Source: Candidatus Cloacimonadota bacterium (GTDB lineage: Bacteria; Cloacimonadota; Cloacimonadia; Cloacimonadales; JAFGVF01). From it: a DNA stretch of 13,251 bases. The position numbers and the translations under genes were made by a program. Below, piece by piece: positions 1 to 6,690 of the stretch. Positions within the stretch are counted from its first letter, which is position 1. Every line of letters begins with the position of its first letter. The stretch lies in the NCBI GenBank assembly GCA_016938155.1, contig JAFGVF010000071.1, positions 1 through 13,251 on the forward strand, in the 5' to 3' direction. The notes beneath the pieces were generated by a model, which was not told the DNA's origin, did not search any database, and saw nothing but the letters and a program-made list of their open reading frames with translations.

Positions 1-60
1 AAGCAAAATGTTTCTCTGACTATAGAGTGTCAAGAAAATTTGGGGATGAAGAAGATTCAA

Positions 61-92
61 AACAAAAAAGAACCGGAGAAATCCGGTTCTTT
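61..92 (-). terminator. Rho-independent terminator after rpmB
   Basis: On the minus strand an 11-bp perfect stem (plus-strand arms 67-77 and 82-92, core AACCGGA/TCCGGTT) closes a 4-nt loop and runs into a T-rich tract (TTTTTTGTTTT). It lies about 20 nt downstream of the L28 stop codon, in the right orientation to end that transcript. Bases 1-60 upstream of it show no feature I can support. Confidence 0.85.
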
Positions 93-113
93 GATATTAA
101 ATTGTTTCGTTAA

Positions 114-305
114 TTAGATAACTTTTCTAACTTTGTTGGCTTTGAGACAGGAAGAACAGATTCTAATCTTCTTAACTTCACCGTTCATCTCAGCTTTAAT
201 ATTGAACAAGTTGGGTTGAAATCTTCTCTTAGTTGCATTTAATGCATGTGATCTATGATTTCCAACCATGGAACTTTTACCGCAAACATCACAAATTCTT
301 GACAT
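114..305 (-). CDS. rpmB: 50S ribosomal protein L28, zinc-ribbon type
   Basis: Structural protein of the large ribosomal subunit, acting in the cytoplasm. The 63-residue product begins [10 protein letters not shown] and contains [19 protein letters not shown], a signature of L28. Two Cys pairs (C5/C8 and C50/C53) show that this is the zinc-binding 'C+' form; many bacteria carry a Cys-less version. Length is normal for the family. Two ATGs are adjacent (308 and 305). I chose the second because AGGAAGG then sits 5 nt upstream, whereas it is only 2 nt from the first, and the family starts MSR or MAR. The gene lies downstream of glnS on the same strand with a 95-nt gap. It has its own terminator and is probably transcribed alone or by read-through from glnS. 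Confidence 0.95.
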   Translation of the reverse strand: MSRICDVCGKSSMVGNHRSHALNATKRRFQPNLFNIKAEMNGEVKKIRICSSCLKANKVRKVI

Positions 306-400
306 CATTACCTTCCTGAAGCTTTGTTTTGAGCCAAAGAATTCTCTCAGAGAGTTTTGGCAAGGAATTTATTATTCCGATAGGATAATTTATCATCGTA

Positions 401-2098
401 TCAGAGTTTATCAGCTATCTTTGCCCAACTGTCCCGCAGTCCGACTGTTCTGTTAAATACAAGTGTTTCTTTAGAAAACTCATATCTATCCGCAACGAAA
501 TAACCATTACGAAGGAATTGGAAATGTTCTTCCGGTTTTGCTTCCAGAAGTGCAGGTTCGGCAAAGGCATTTTTTAGAACTATAACAGACTCGGGATTAA
601 TCAGTTCTTCGAGAGTACTCTCAGACTTTGCAGGGTTCTCGACAGTGAATAGATGGTCATATAGTCTTACTTCTGCCGGAATAGCATGCTTTACTGATAC
701 CCAATGTAGCGTTCCCTTAACTTTTCTTTCGTCTTTAGTCCAGCCACCTCGTGAGTCTGGGTCGTAGGTACAATGAATCTCGGTAATATTCCCATCAGAG
801 TCTTTAACTACATCTGTACAGGTAATGTAATAACCGTGTTTGAGTCTGACTTCTTTACCGGGAGAGAGACGGAAATACTTTTTGGGAGCGTCTTCCATAA
901 AATCTTCTCTTTCTATGTAAAGCTCTCTGCTGAAAGGAACTTTTCTGGTTCCGGCTTCTGCATTTTCAGGATTATTATCCGCATCAAACCATTCCACCTG
1001 ATCCTCAGGATAGTTTGTGAGAACCACCTTCACCGGGTCAAGTACTACCATAACCCTTTTGGCATCGGCGTTAAGCTCTTCTCTAAGGCAATGGAAAAGC
1101 AGGGCTATATCGGCAGTACTGTCTGCCTTAGCAACTCCTACTCTATCGCAGAACTCTTTAATCGAATCAGGAGTAAATCCCCTTCTGCGCAGTCCGCAAA
1201 GGGTAGGCATCCGAGGGTCATCCCAGCCATTCACCAGCTTTTCTGCCACCAGCTTCTGGAGCTTGCGTTTGCTGGTGAGGGTGTAGGTAACATTAAGTCT
1301 GGCAAACTCAATCTGTTGAGGATGACAAGGAGTCTTCAATGTATCCAGATACCAGTCATAAAGTGGTCTGTGGTCTTCAAATTCCAGAGAGCAGAGGGAA
1401 TGGGTAATCCCTTCCAGCATATCGGAAAGACAATGTGTGAAATCATACATAGGGTAGATACACCATGTATCTCCGGTACGGTGATGATGGGCTCTCTTGA
1501 TACGGTAGATAATCGGATCACGCATATTCATATTGGGTGAACCCATATCTATTTTTGAACGCAGAGTCTTTTCACCATCGGCAAACTCACCCTTTCTCAT
1601 CCGGTCGAATAGGTCGAGATTCTCCTCTACGCTTCTGTCGCGATAGGGGCTGTTTTTACCCGGTTCGGTTAATGTCCCGCGATATTCTCTAATCTCGTCT
1701 TGGTTTAGGTCATCGACATAGGCTTTATCCATTTTGATAAGTTCAACCGCAAAGGCGTAAAGTTTTTCAAAGTAATCCGAGGCATAGAAAAGTCTATCCT
1801 GCCAATCAAACCCCAACCATTTTATATCTTCCTGTATGGAATCAACATATTCTACATCTTCCTGAATCGGGTTTGTGTCATCAAACCGAAGATTGCATTG
1901 ACCCTGATAATCCTGTGCAATTCCGAAATCTATACAGATTGCCTTTGCATGCCCAATATGCAAATAACCATTAGGTTCAGGCGGGAAACGGGTATGTACT
2001 TTCCCGTTGGTTTTTCCGCTTTCCAGGTCTGCCTCTACAATCTCTTTAATGAAATTAGAGGGCTTTTCTCTTAATTCAACTTCTGTTGTTTCGCTCAT
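401..2098 (-). CDS. glnS: Glutaminyl-tRNA synthetase
   Basis: Cytoplasmic class I aminoacyl-tRNA synthetase that charges tRNA-Gln with glutamine using ATP. The 565-residue product is close to the E. coli enzyme in length. The ATP-binding signature [15 protein letters not shown] is at residues 39-53 with HIGH at 47-50. The second class I motif is LTSKRKL around 274-280, followed by [17 protein letters not shown], which is diagnostic of GlnRS. The C-terminal part is the beta-barrel anticodon-binding region (for example KGTLHWVS). The open frame extends 19 codons further upstream, but I place the start at the ATG of [12 protein letters not shown] because GAGGTGG lies directly before it. A direct GlnRS suggests that tRNA-Gln is not made only by the indirect GatCAB route. 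It is divergent from the nitroreductase gene across about 107 nt. Confidence 0.96.
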   Translation of the reverse strand: MSETTEVELREKPSNFIKEIVEADLESGKTNGKVHTRFPPEPNGYLHIGHAKAICIDFGIAQDYQGQCNLRFDDTNPIQEDVEYVDSIQEDIKWLGFDWQDRLFYASDYFEKLYAFAVELIKMDKAYVDDLNQDEIREYRGTLTEPGKNSPYRDRSVEENLDLFDRMRKGEFADGEKTLRSKIDMGSPNMNMRDPIIYRIKRAHHHRTGDTWCIYPMYDFTHCLSDMLEGITHSLCSLEFEDHRPLYDWYLDTLKTPCHPQQIEFARLNVTYTLTSKRKLQKLVAEKLVNGWDDPRMPTLCGLRRRGFTPDSIKEFCDRVGVAKADSTADIALLFHCLREELNADAKRVMVVLDPVKVVLTNYPEDQVEWFDADNNPENAEAGTRKVPFSRELYIEREDFMEDAPKKYFRLSPGKEVRLKHGYYITCTDVVKDSDGNITEIHCTYDPDSRGGWTKDERKVKGTLHWVSVKHAIPAEVRLYDHLFTVENPAKSESTLEELINPESVIVLKNAFAEPALLEAKPEEHFQFLRNGYFVADRYEFSKETLVFNRTVGLRDSWAKIADKL

Positions 2099-2122
2099 AA
2101 GCCACCTCAATCTTAAGTGATA

Positions 2123-2155
2123 GTTATAAATTTGTTTTACTGCTATTTGTGTCAA
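2123..2155 (-). promoter_or_regulatory. Possible glnS promoter (TTGACA / TATAAC, wide spacing)
   Basis: Reading the minus strand, a perfect TTGACA (plus 2150-2155) is followed after 21 nt by TATAAC (plus 2123-2128), about 25 nt upstream of the glnS ATG. Both hexamers look right, but the spacer is longer than the usual 16-18 nt, so the pair may be coincidental or the true -10 may lie elsewhere. Confidence 0.3.
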
Positions 2156-2205
2156 TATTATTTGACTTTCATCTGCTTACCTTGAATATGTGTAAAGGAG
2201 GAGTT

Positions 2206-2775
2206 ATGATTAAAGATTTGATTTTACGAAATAGAAGTTATCGTCGTTTTGATGAAGCAGAGAGAATAGAAGAATCACTACTTTTAAGCTGGATTGATAA
2301 TGCCCGTTTATCAAGTTGTGCAGCTAATTTACAGAGACTAAGATTCTATTATACTGTTGACGCAGAGAGATGTGCAGAGATTTTTCAGGTAACTACCTGG
2401 GCGGGTTATCTACCTGATTGGCCCGGACCGGAAGAGGGTGAAAGACCCGCTGCCTACATAGTAATTGCAGGACCCTCCGATGCCAATATGATGTTGGGAA
2501 TAGATGTTGGGCTTGCCTCACAAAGCATTTTGCTCTCGGCAGTTACAGAGGGATATGGCGGTTGCATGATCGGAGCATTTAATAAGGCTCAGACTAAAGA
2601 ACTAATCTCATTCTCTGAAGGACTGGAACCTATCCTGATAATCGCCCTTGGAAAACCTAAGGAAACGGTTGTACTAGAAGAGTACACAGAAAGTATTAAG
2701 TATTATCGCACTCCTGATGGTGTTCATCATGTTCCTAAACGGAGTTTGGAGAGTTTAGTACAGCGAATCTCCTGA
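2206..2775 (+). CDS. Nitroreductase-family flavoprotein
   Basis: Predicted cytoplasmic FMN-dependent oxidoreductase of the nitroreductase superfamily; the substrate cannot be read from sequence. The 189-residue product opens with IKDLILRNRSYRRFDE, the family's N-terminal FMN-phosphate-binding RRSxRxF-like motif. It continues with a SSCAANLQRLRF segment (positions 36-47, the usual S-x-x-N-x-Q-x-W/L-R-F) and GLASQSILLSAVTEGYGGCMIGAF (102-125). It ends with the typical IIALGKPKE (145-153). The start is the ATG preceded by AAAGGAGGAG; an upstream in-frame ATG lacks such a site. It stands alone, divergent from glnS, and its 3' end abuts a cluster of palindromic repeats. Nothing nearby specifies a pathway. 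Confidence 0.88.
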   Translation: MIKDLILRNRSYRRFDEAERIEESLLLSWIDNARLSSCAANLQRLRFYYTVDAERCAEIFQVTTWAGYLPDWPGPEEGERPAAYIVIAGPSDANMMLGIDVGLASQSILLSAVTEGYGGCMIGAFNKAQTKELISFSEGLEPILIIALGKPKETVVLEEYTESIKYYRTPDGVHHVPKRSLESLVQRIS

Positions 2776-2787
2776 TTTGCTTTAGGG

Positions 2788-2809
2788 ATGCCGAACTCCG
2801 ATTCGGTAT
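2788..2809. repeat. Palindromic repeat family C, copy 1
   Basis: Eight-base stem (ATGCCGAA / TTCGGTAT, one G-T wobble) around loop CTCCGA, beginning 12 nt after the nitroreductase stop. The same element occurs in inverted orientation at 6776-6797. Between the copies one stem position changes from T-A to A-T and another from G-T to G-C, so pairing is kept. It may act as a 3'-end hairpin for the nitroreductase mRNA. Confidence 0.7.
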
Positions 2810-2827
2810 ATCGGGCTAAAGTCCGAT
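2810..2827. repeat. Short hairpin ATCGGGC-TAAA-GTCCGAT
   Basis: A 7-bp stem (one G-T wobble) with loop TAAA directly follows the family C element. I see no second clear copy in the window. There is no T-tract after it, so it does not look like a canonical terminator. Confidence 0.45.
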
Positions 2828-2834
2828 GAATCTT

Positions 2835-2858
2835 GTAGAGACGCACGGCCGTGCGTCT
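2835..2858. repeat. Palindromic repeat family A, copy 1 (3'-truncated)
   Basis: Matches the first 24 nt of the 28-nt perfect palindrome found at 2925-2952 and 6691-6718; the last four bases diverge. Together with its left flank it forms a 32-nt direct repeat (2827-2858) matching 2917-2948 at 31 of 32 positions. Confidence 0.85.
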
Positions 2859-2864
2859 TCAATT

Positions 2865-2888
2865 GTTCCCAAGCTGGGGCTTGGGAAC
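2865..2888. repeat. Palindromic repeat family B, copy 1
   Basis: Perfect 10-bp stem GTTCCCAAGC / GCTTGGGAAC with a TGGG loop. Related copies are at 6112-6135, 6171-6196 and 6211-6235. The first two of those have the complementary loop CCCA, meaning they sit in the opposite orientation. Confidence 0.85.
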
Positions 2889-2924
2889 CAGTAAACTGAC
2901 CAAATGTGGTGCGGGGTGAATCTA

Positions 2925-2952
2925 GTAGAGACGCACGGCCGTGCGTCTCTAC
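2925..2952. repeat. Palindromic repeat family A, copy 2 (perfect 28-nt)
   Basis: Perfect palindrome with half-site GTAGAGACGCACGG and no spacer. It lies 17 nt downstream of the stop codon of the minus-strand membrane protein gene. It has no T-tract, so it is more likely a dispersed REP-like element, possibly stabilising the 3' end of that mRNA, than an intrinsic terminator. Confidence 0.88.
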
Positions 2953-2969
2953 AACAAAAGTTACATTAT

Positions 2970-3296
2970 TTATGCTTCTGCCATTTCCGGTTCCGGTTCT
3001 TCCTCGTTAACTACAACTTCTTTTTTGATGATTTTAGTTTTGGGTTTTCCACCGCTGTGGGTGTGCGAATGTCCCGAACCAAAGAGCAGTTTTGCAAGGA
3101 TAGTAATCCCAAGGGCTTGCAGGAAGTCTATTTTCTTGAGTCCGAATATCTCAGGCATCAGCCAATTCCAGAGTCCTTTTACGGCAAAGCTTACTCCTGT
3201 AACAAGAGCCCCGGCTCCAACAATTCCTAATAATACAAAGCCTACGATTTTGGGAGCTTTGCATTTTGTGTCATCTGTAATGTTACAATCAAACAT
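2970..3296 (-). CDS. Small membrane protein coupled to an ECF sigma factor
   Basis: I do not recognise a named function. The 108-residue product has a hydrophobic segment at about 17-39 and then the distinctive stretch LWNWLMPEIFGL at 42-53. A second hydrophobic stretch follows at about 57-73, then a His-rich patch (H76, H78, H80). The tail is basic then acidic, ending EEEPEPEMAEA. Two Cys (4 and 12) lie in the N-terminal part. The start is the ATG with GGAGG six bases upstream; it overlaps the last codons of the sigma gene by 8 nt, implying translational coupling. The position directly after an ECF sigma gene suggests a membrane-bound regulator of that sigma factor, possibly metal-responsive. 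That role is inferred from context only, as no classical anti-sigma fold is evident. Confidence 0.75.
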   Translation of the reverse strand: MFDCNITDDTKCKAPKIVGFVLLGIVGAGALVTGVSFAVKGLWNWLMPEIFGLKKIDFLQALGITILAKLLFGSGHSHTHSGGKPKTKIIKKEVVVNEEEPEPEMAEA

Positions 3297-3825
3297 GATT
3301 ATCCTCCATAGTTTCAATAATAGCTTTCAGTAGTTTCATTCCGCGGGATTTTCTGGCTAAAACAGTTCCCAGCGGAAGATTTAGTTCTTGGGCTATATCT
3401 TTCAATTTTCGCCCTTTCAATTCATTTTCAACAATCACAAATCGGTGCTCGGTAGAGAGTTTCTTGAGAGCACAGTGTAGGACTTCATAGCTTTCCTCAA
3501 AGTCTTCGTCAACACATTGTACCAGTTCGATGAACTCGGTTGAGCTGTTTTCATTGAGGAGGGAATTCAAAGACACTACAGAACGGGATTCTGCCCGAAT
3601 TTCATCAATTATTTTGTTCTGAAGGCATCTGAAAACATAGGCAGTCAAATTCTCAATCGGTGCGATAAAATCTGCCTTGTTAAGGAGATTCAGCATCACA
3701 TCCTGCACTATATCTTCACCATCCTTATAGCTAAGCCGGCTTAATCTGCATTTAGCATACCTAACCAATCGCAAGTAATTCTGCTTCCAGAATTTTGTCA
3801 GATAATTCGTTGTATCTTGATTCAT
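3289..3825 (-). CDS. ECF-type RNA polymerase sigma factor
   Basis: Sigma-70 family transcription initiation factor of the extracytoplasmic-function type: 178 residues with only regions 2 and 4. Region 2 covers about residues 10-80, with GEDIVQDVMLNLLNKADF (36-53) and the core TAYVFRCLQNKIIDEIRAE (61-79). Region 4 covers about 112-170, with a helix-turn-helix at LKDIAQELNLPLGTVLARKSRG (141-162), whose GTV..RKSRG ending is typical. The start ATG is preceded by GAGGAAC. The stop overlaps the start of the small membrane protein, so the pair is almost certainly one operon. The kinase gene lies 110 nt upstream on the same strand, so the three may be co-transcribed. Target promoters cannot be identified here. 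Confidence 0.92.
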   Translation of the reverse strand: MNQDTTNYLTKFWKQNYLRLVRYAKCRLSRLSYKDGEDIVQDVMLNLLNKADFIAPIENLTAYVFRCLQNKIIDEIRAESRSVVSLNSLLNENSSTEFIELVQCVDEDFEESYEVLHCALKKLSTEHRFVIVENELKGRKLKDIAQELNLPLGTVLARKSRGMKLLKAIIETMEDNHV

Positions 3826-3935
3826 TGTTCCTCATTATAGTATAACGGAAACAGAGGACTTTTATTGCAAATTATTTTACAAATGATATTAGAATACTGA
3901 AATTAGGACGAATCTCGGAGGCAATAATATCAGAA

Positions 3936-6002
3936 TTATTTTTGTACATCTACCGGTTCAAGGGGTAACCTGACAGTAAATGTACTTCCGTCTCCATATT
4001 CACTCTGTACCGTGATGTCTCCACCTAAAAGGCGAGCATATTTTCTACAAATGGTGAGTCCTAATCCTGAACCGTCGAAAGTTCTTCCAAAACCCTCGCT
4101 TCCCTGTCTGAATGCTTCAAAGATGATTTCCAGCCTGTTCTTTTGAATACCGATGCCGTTATCTCTTACTTCAATCAATACAAATTCATTGTCTTTCTTG
4201 GTAATGATTGAAATGCAACCTTTCTCTGAGTACTTAATGGCGTTATTTACCAATTCATTAACGATATGCTCAATCATTATTCTATCTGAGTTGATATTCA
4301 TTATTGCAGGGTCGGATTCTAACAGAAGTTCAATCCCTTTTTTGGTAGCAAGGGGCTTAAAAAGCTCAACGATTTGATTAAGCACTTCATTCAACTCAAA
4401 GGTACTGAGAATGATATCATGCTTATTTGCTTCAATTCTTGAGAGGTCAAGGATGAGATTGAGTGTTGTAAGCAGTCTGTTACCGGATTGATTAATTATC
4501 CCCACCATTTCCTGATGATCAGGGTCATTACATTGGCTGTAGAGAATTTCGGAGAATCCGAGAATACCGGATAGTGGGGTTCTGAGTTCATGGCTCATAT
4601 TGGCTAAGAAGCTTGTCTTTAAACGGTTGCTTTCTTCAGCCTTTTCTTTGGCGACGAACAGCTCTTCCTCTGTTTGTTTACGATGTGCGACTTCCTGTTT
4701 CAATGAATCAATCACCGATTGAATGGTTTTCTTCATTTTGTAGGATTCTTGTGCCAATTCATCGATTTCTTTAATAAAGGATGATTCCGGATCACCGATT
4801 TTATTACTTAAAGAGAAATTCTTGATTCTTGCGTTAAGATTTGTTATCGGTTGGGATATAACTTTTGCCAACAAAATAGCTACTAAGAAAGAGAGCAGCA
4901 AAGCATAAAAAATATACGCTTGAGCAGCTTTTCTGTTAGCCTTAACCTGTGTCATAAAATAATCTTCAGGAACACAAATTACGATTAGCCAGTTATGAGT
5001 ATCTGTTACTTTGAACGGTGTTACATGTATCAGATACTTTTCCCAATTGTGTTTTATCGGGAAAATGGATTCCTTTTTGACATTAGCAAAGTCATGGTAT
5101 TCATTCCGGATATGAGTAGAAATGTTCCTGATTACTTCTGATTCTGACTCCCTGGCATTGACTCTTGTCATCGTATTGTTCGTGTCATCTAATCTAAACA
5201 ATTCATTTTGCTCAGAAGACGCGATTAGCTGTCCTGAATCATCAATTATAAAGGTGCTTCCGACTGTGCTGAGTGATGATAAAAAGACGCTGATGTCCGA
5301 TAAGAACAGGTCAACTCCAATAACCCCAAGCAATTCTTTACCATCCCTCACAGCTTTACTTGCAGTAATTCCTAAGTCATCACCGGTAGCAATGGAATAG
5401 ACTTGACTCCAAACAATATCATCACCTTCAACTGCTTGTTTGTACCACGGTCTTGTCCGAGCATCAAACTCCGGAACGCTGACAATTAGCTCTTCTTGTT
5501 CACCTTGCTCGTTCAAGGCATATTTATTTAATGCTCCTTTCTTGAAATCTTCTGTATAGATAACATATAAGCTGTTGTGCTTTTTATCTCTCCCGGCATT
5601 GGCAAGACCACCGTTAGGATTTCCAAAGTAAACACTGTTGATACTTTCTCTATTCTTAACTAGAGACTTAAACTGATTTATAAGCTTACCCTGATTTTTA
5701 TGGTCGATGATCTTATCTGTAAACAAACTGCTCACTATTCCAGCAATTTCTACAGGTGGATTGAAATAGTTGGAAATCTGTTCCTGAATTCGATTATCTC
5801 TCTCTTCGATTGAATCGTTTACGAGGCTCTTGATGGATTTGGAACTGCTGATTAAAAACAGATATGAAATGACAGTTGTTACAGCTAATATCTGGATTAA
5901 TAGGGTGCTTATCAGTATTGTTCTCATTGAAAACTTTATTTTGGATTTTCGCTTCCAAAATGTTTCAGTTTTGTTATTCGCTTCCATATTTCCTCTTTTC
6001 AT
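3936..6002 (-). CDS. dCache-containing sensor histidine kinase
   Basis: Inner-membrane two-component sensor kinase, 688 residues. TM1 lies at about 27-50, followed by a large periplasmic dCache domain (about 51-355) with the FDARTRPWY signature at 179-187 and GVIGVDL at 226-232. TM2 is at about 361-381, then a HAMP-like linker with ISQPITNLN and a coiled coil at about 413-465. HisKA has H471 in ANMSHELRTPLSGILGF. HATPase_c carries the N box NELVNNAIKYS (582-592), G1 VRDNGIGI (612-619) and G2 FDGSGLGLTIC (642-652). There is no receiver or DNA-binding domain, and no response regulator lies nearby. The next gene on this strand encodes an ECF sigma factor. The start is uncertain: ATG 6002 has a weak GGAAAG, while ATG 5987, five codons in, has AGAGGA. 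Conserved residues of the dCache amino-acid motif suggest an amino-acid-like ligand. Confidence 0.93.
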   Translation of the reverse strand: MKRGNMEANNKTETFWKRKSKIKFSMRTILISTLLIQILAVTTVISYLFLISSSKSIKSLVNDSIEERDNRIQEQISNYFNPPVEIAGIVSSLFTDKIIDHKNQGKLINQFKSLVKNRESINSVYFGNPNGGLANAGRDKKHNSLYVIYTEDFKKGALNKYALNEQGEQEELIVSVPEFDARTRPWYKQAVEGDDIVWSQVYSIATGDDLGITASKAVRDGKELLGVIGVDLFLSDISVFLSSLSTVGSTFIIDDSGQLIASSEQNELFRLDDTNNTMTRVNARESESEVIRNISTHIRNEYHDFANVKKESIFPIKHNWEKYLIHVTPFKVTDTHNWLIVICVPEDYFMTQVKANRKAAQAYIFYALLLSFLVAILLAKVISQPITNLNARIKNFSLSNKIGDPESSFIKEIDELAQESYKMKKTIQSVIDSLKQEVAHRKQTEEELFVAKEKAEESNRLKTSFLANMSHELRTPLSGILGFSEILYSQCNDPDHQEMVGIINQSGNRLLTTLNLILDLSRIEANKHDIILSTFELNEVLNQIVELFKPLATKKGIELLLESDPAIMNINSDRIMIEHIVNELVNNAIKYSEKGCISIITKKDNEFVLIEVRDNGIGIQKNRLEIIFEAFRQGSEGFGRTFDGSGLGLTICRKYARLLGGDITVQSEYGDGSTFTVRLPLEPVDVQK

Positions 6003-6019
6003 AATCTTTCCAGAGAAAT

Positions 6020-6037
6020 GATAATCGAGTAATTATC
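6020..6037. promoter_or_regulatory. Operator-like inverted repeat upstream of the kinase
   Basis: GATAAT-cgagta-ATTATC is a perfect 6+6 inverted repeat between the predicted kinase promoter and its start codon, overlapping the predicted transcript start. This is a plausible repressor site or leader hairpin. Such short AT-rich dyads also arise by chance. Confidence 0.25.
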
Positions 6038-6044
6038 AATTTTC

Positions 6045-6073
6045 TTTATTTACACTAATTCTTTTTTAGTCAA
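6045..6073 (-). promoter_or_regulatory. Possible promoter of the kinase gene (TTGACT-17-AATAAA)
   Basis: On the minus strand TTGACT (plus 6068-6073) and AATAAA (plus 6045-6050) are 17 nt apart, about 43-58 nt upstream of the two candidate start codons. The spacing is ideal, the -35 is 5/6 and the -10 is 4/6 to consensus. Confidence 0.35.
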
Positions 6074-6111
6074 GCAATAATCTACAAGATTTTCTATACT
6101 TGTCTATACTT

Positions 6112-6135
6112 GTTCCTAAGCCCCAGCTTGGGAAC
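6112..6135. repeat. Palindromic repeat family B, copy 2
   Basis: GTTCCTAAGC / GCTTGGGAAC stem with one T-G wobble and loop CCCA. It is in opposite orientation to the copy at 2865-2888. Its right half with following bases is duplicated in tandem at 6141-6156. Confidence 0.8.
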
Positions 6136-6170
6136 ACTCCAGCCTGGGAACACTCCTGCTTATTCTTTCT

Positions 6171-6196
6171 GGTTACTAAGCCCCAGCTTAGTAACC
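6171..6196. repeat. Palindromic repeat family B, copy 3
   Basis: Perfect 11-bp stem GGTTACTAAGC / GCTTAGTAACC with loop CCCA. Relative to the copy at 2865-2888, two stem pairs are changed on both strands (C-G to A-T and C-G to T-A), so pairing is conserved while sequence is not. Confidence 0.82.
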
Positions 6197-6210
6197 TGTA
6201 ACCTATTTTC

Positions 6211-6235
6211 ATTACCAAGCTGAGGCTTTGGGAAC
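6211..6235. repeat. Palindromic repeat family B, copy 4 (degenerate)
   Basis: ATTACCAAGC-TGAG-GCTTTGGGAAC resembles family B in the orientation of copy 1 but has a mispaired arm and an extra T, so the stem is interrupted. Confidence 0.6.
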
Positions 6236-6277
6236 GAGAATCATGGAGGTACTGCTTTAGCTGTACACTTCATGTAA

Positions 6278-6297
6278 CGCAATTGTCCCCAATTGCG
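6278..6297. repeat. Palindromic repeat family D, copy 1
   Basis: Perfect 8-bp stem CGCAATTG / CAATTGCG with loop TCCC. Related AATT-C-T-C-C palindromes are at 6625-6673 and 6728-6744. Confidence 0.65.
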
Positions 6298-6310
6298 ATG
6301 AATAATAGAT

Positions 6311-6435
6311 TCACAGTGCGTTTTATGCGGAGTTCGGTCATTTTCACCCCTCTTTTACCCTTGTTTTGACCAACGCACTGTGATCCCGCTGTGCTGCCAC
6401 TGTGAACCCACTATCTACGCGGTGTCACAGTGCGT
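6311..6435. repeat. Three copies of an 11-mer TCACAGTGCGT in mixed orientation
   Basis: TCACAGTGCGT occurs at 6311-6321 (plus), as its exact reverse complement at 6373-6383, and again at 6425-6435 (plus). A partial inverted match (CACTGTGA) lies at 6399-6406. The copies could fold into a hairpin or serve as a cluster of protein-binding sites; no function can be assigned. Confidence 0.65.
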
Positions 6436-6624
6436 GGGTAGTGCGAGGCTAGTGAGAAACATATACCTGCATTGTGCCTTGTTGAATAGGTTGTTGAAAC
6501 AAATCTACAGTGGAGATAATGCGGGTTTAGCCACACTTATGTAATGCAAAGAATCATTCAACCACGAACCACACTGAATACACGAACGAGGAAAATGCAA
6601 GAGATAATGTTCAAAGAAAGATAT

Positions 6625-6677
6625 AACGCAATTCTCCCGAACTATGAGTGAGTTTGAAAAGGCGAATTGCGTTCGCC
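6625..6677. repeat. Nested inverted repeats, family D-like
   Basis: AACGCAATTC (6625-6634) pairs with GAATTGCGTT (6664-6673) across 29 nt. The right arm also belongs to a compact hairpin GGCGAA-TTGCG-TTCGCC (6661-6677). The two folds are mutually exclusive. Confidence 0.55.
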
Positions 6678-6690
6678 CTGTCATATTTCT

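Noticed and set aside
338..372. Hairpin-like sequence between glnS and rpmB as a glnS terminator
   Set aside because: CTCTCAGAGAG gives only a 4-bp stem and the surrounding pairing is interrupted; no T-tract is positioned after it.
773..1540. Long open frame (255 codons) on the plus strand
   Set aside because: It is antisense to the strongly supported glnS gene, has no recognisable motifs or ribosome-binding site, and its composition reflects the opposite strand's codons.
2162..2190. TTGACT-17-AATATG as a nitroreductase promoter
   Set aside because: The implied transcript start would fall inside the ribosome-binding site of the gene, leaving no usable leader.
2925..2952. Intrinsic terminator for the sigma operon
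   Set aside because: The stem is strong, but no T-tract follows on the minus strand (TAGATTC comes next), so I annotate it as a repeat only.
2904..3333. Two overlapping plus-strand open frames antisense to the membrane protein and sigma genes
   Set aside because: They run through the family A palindrome and oppose genes with good ribosome-binding sites and recognisable content; no protein features are seen.
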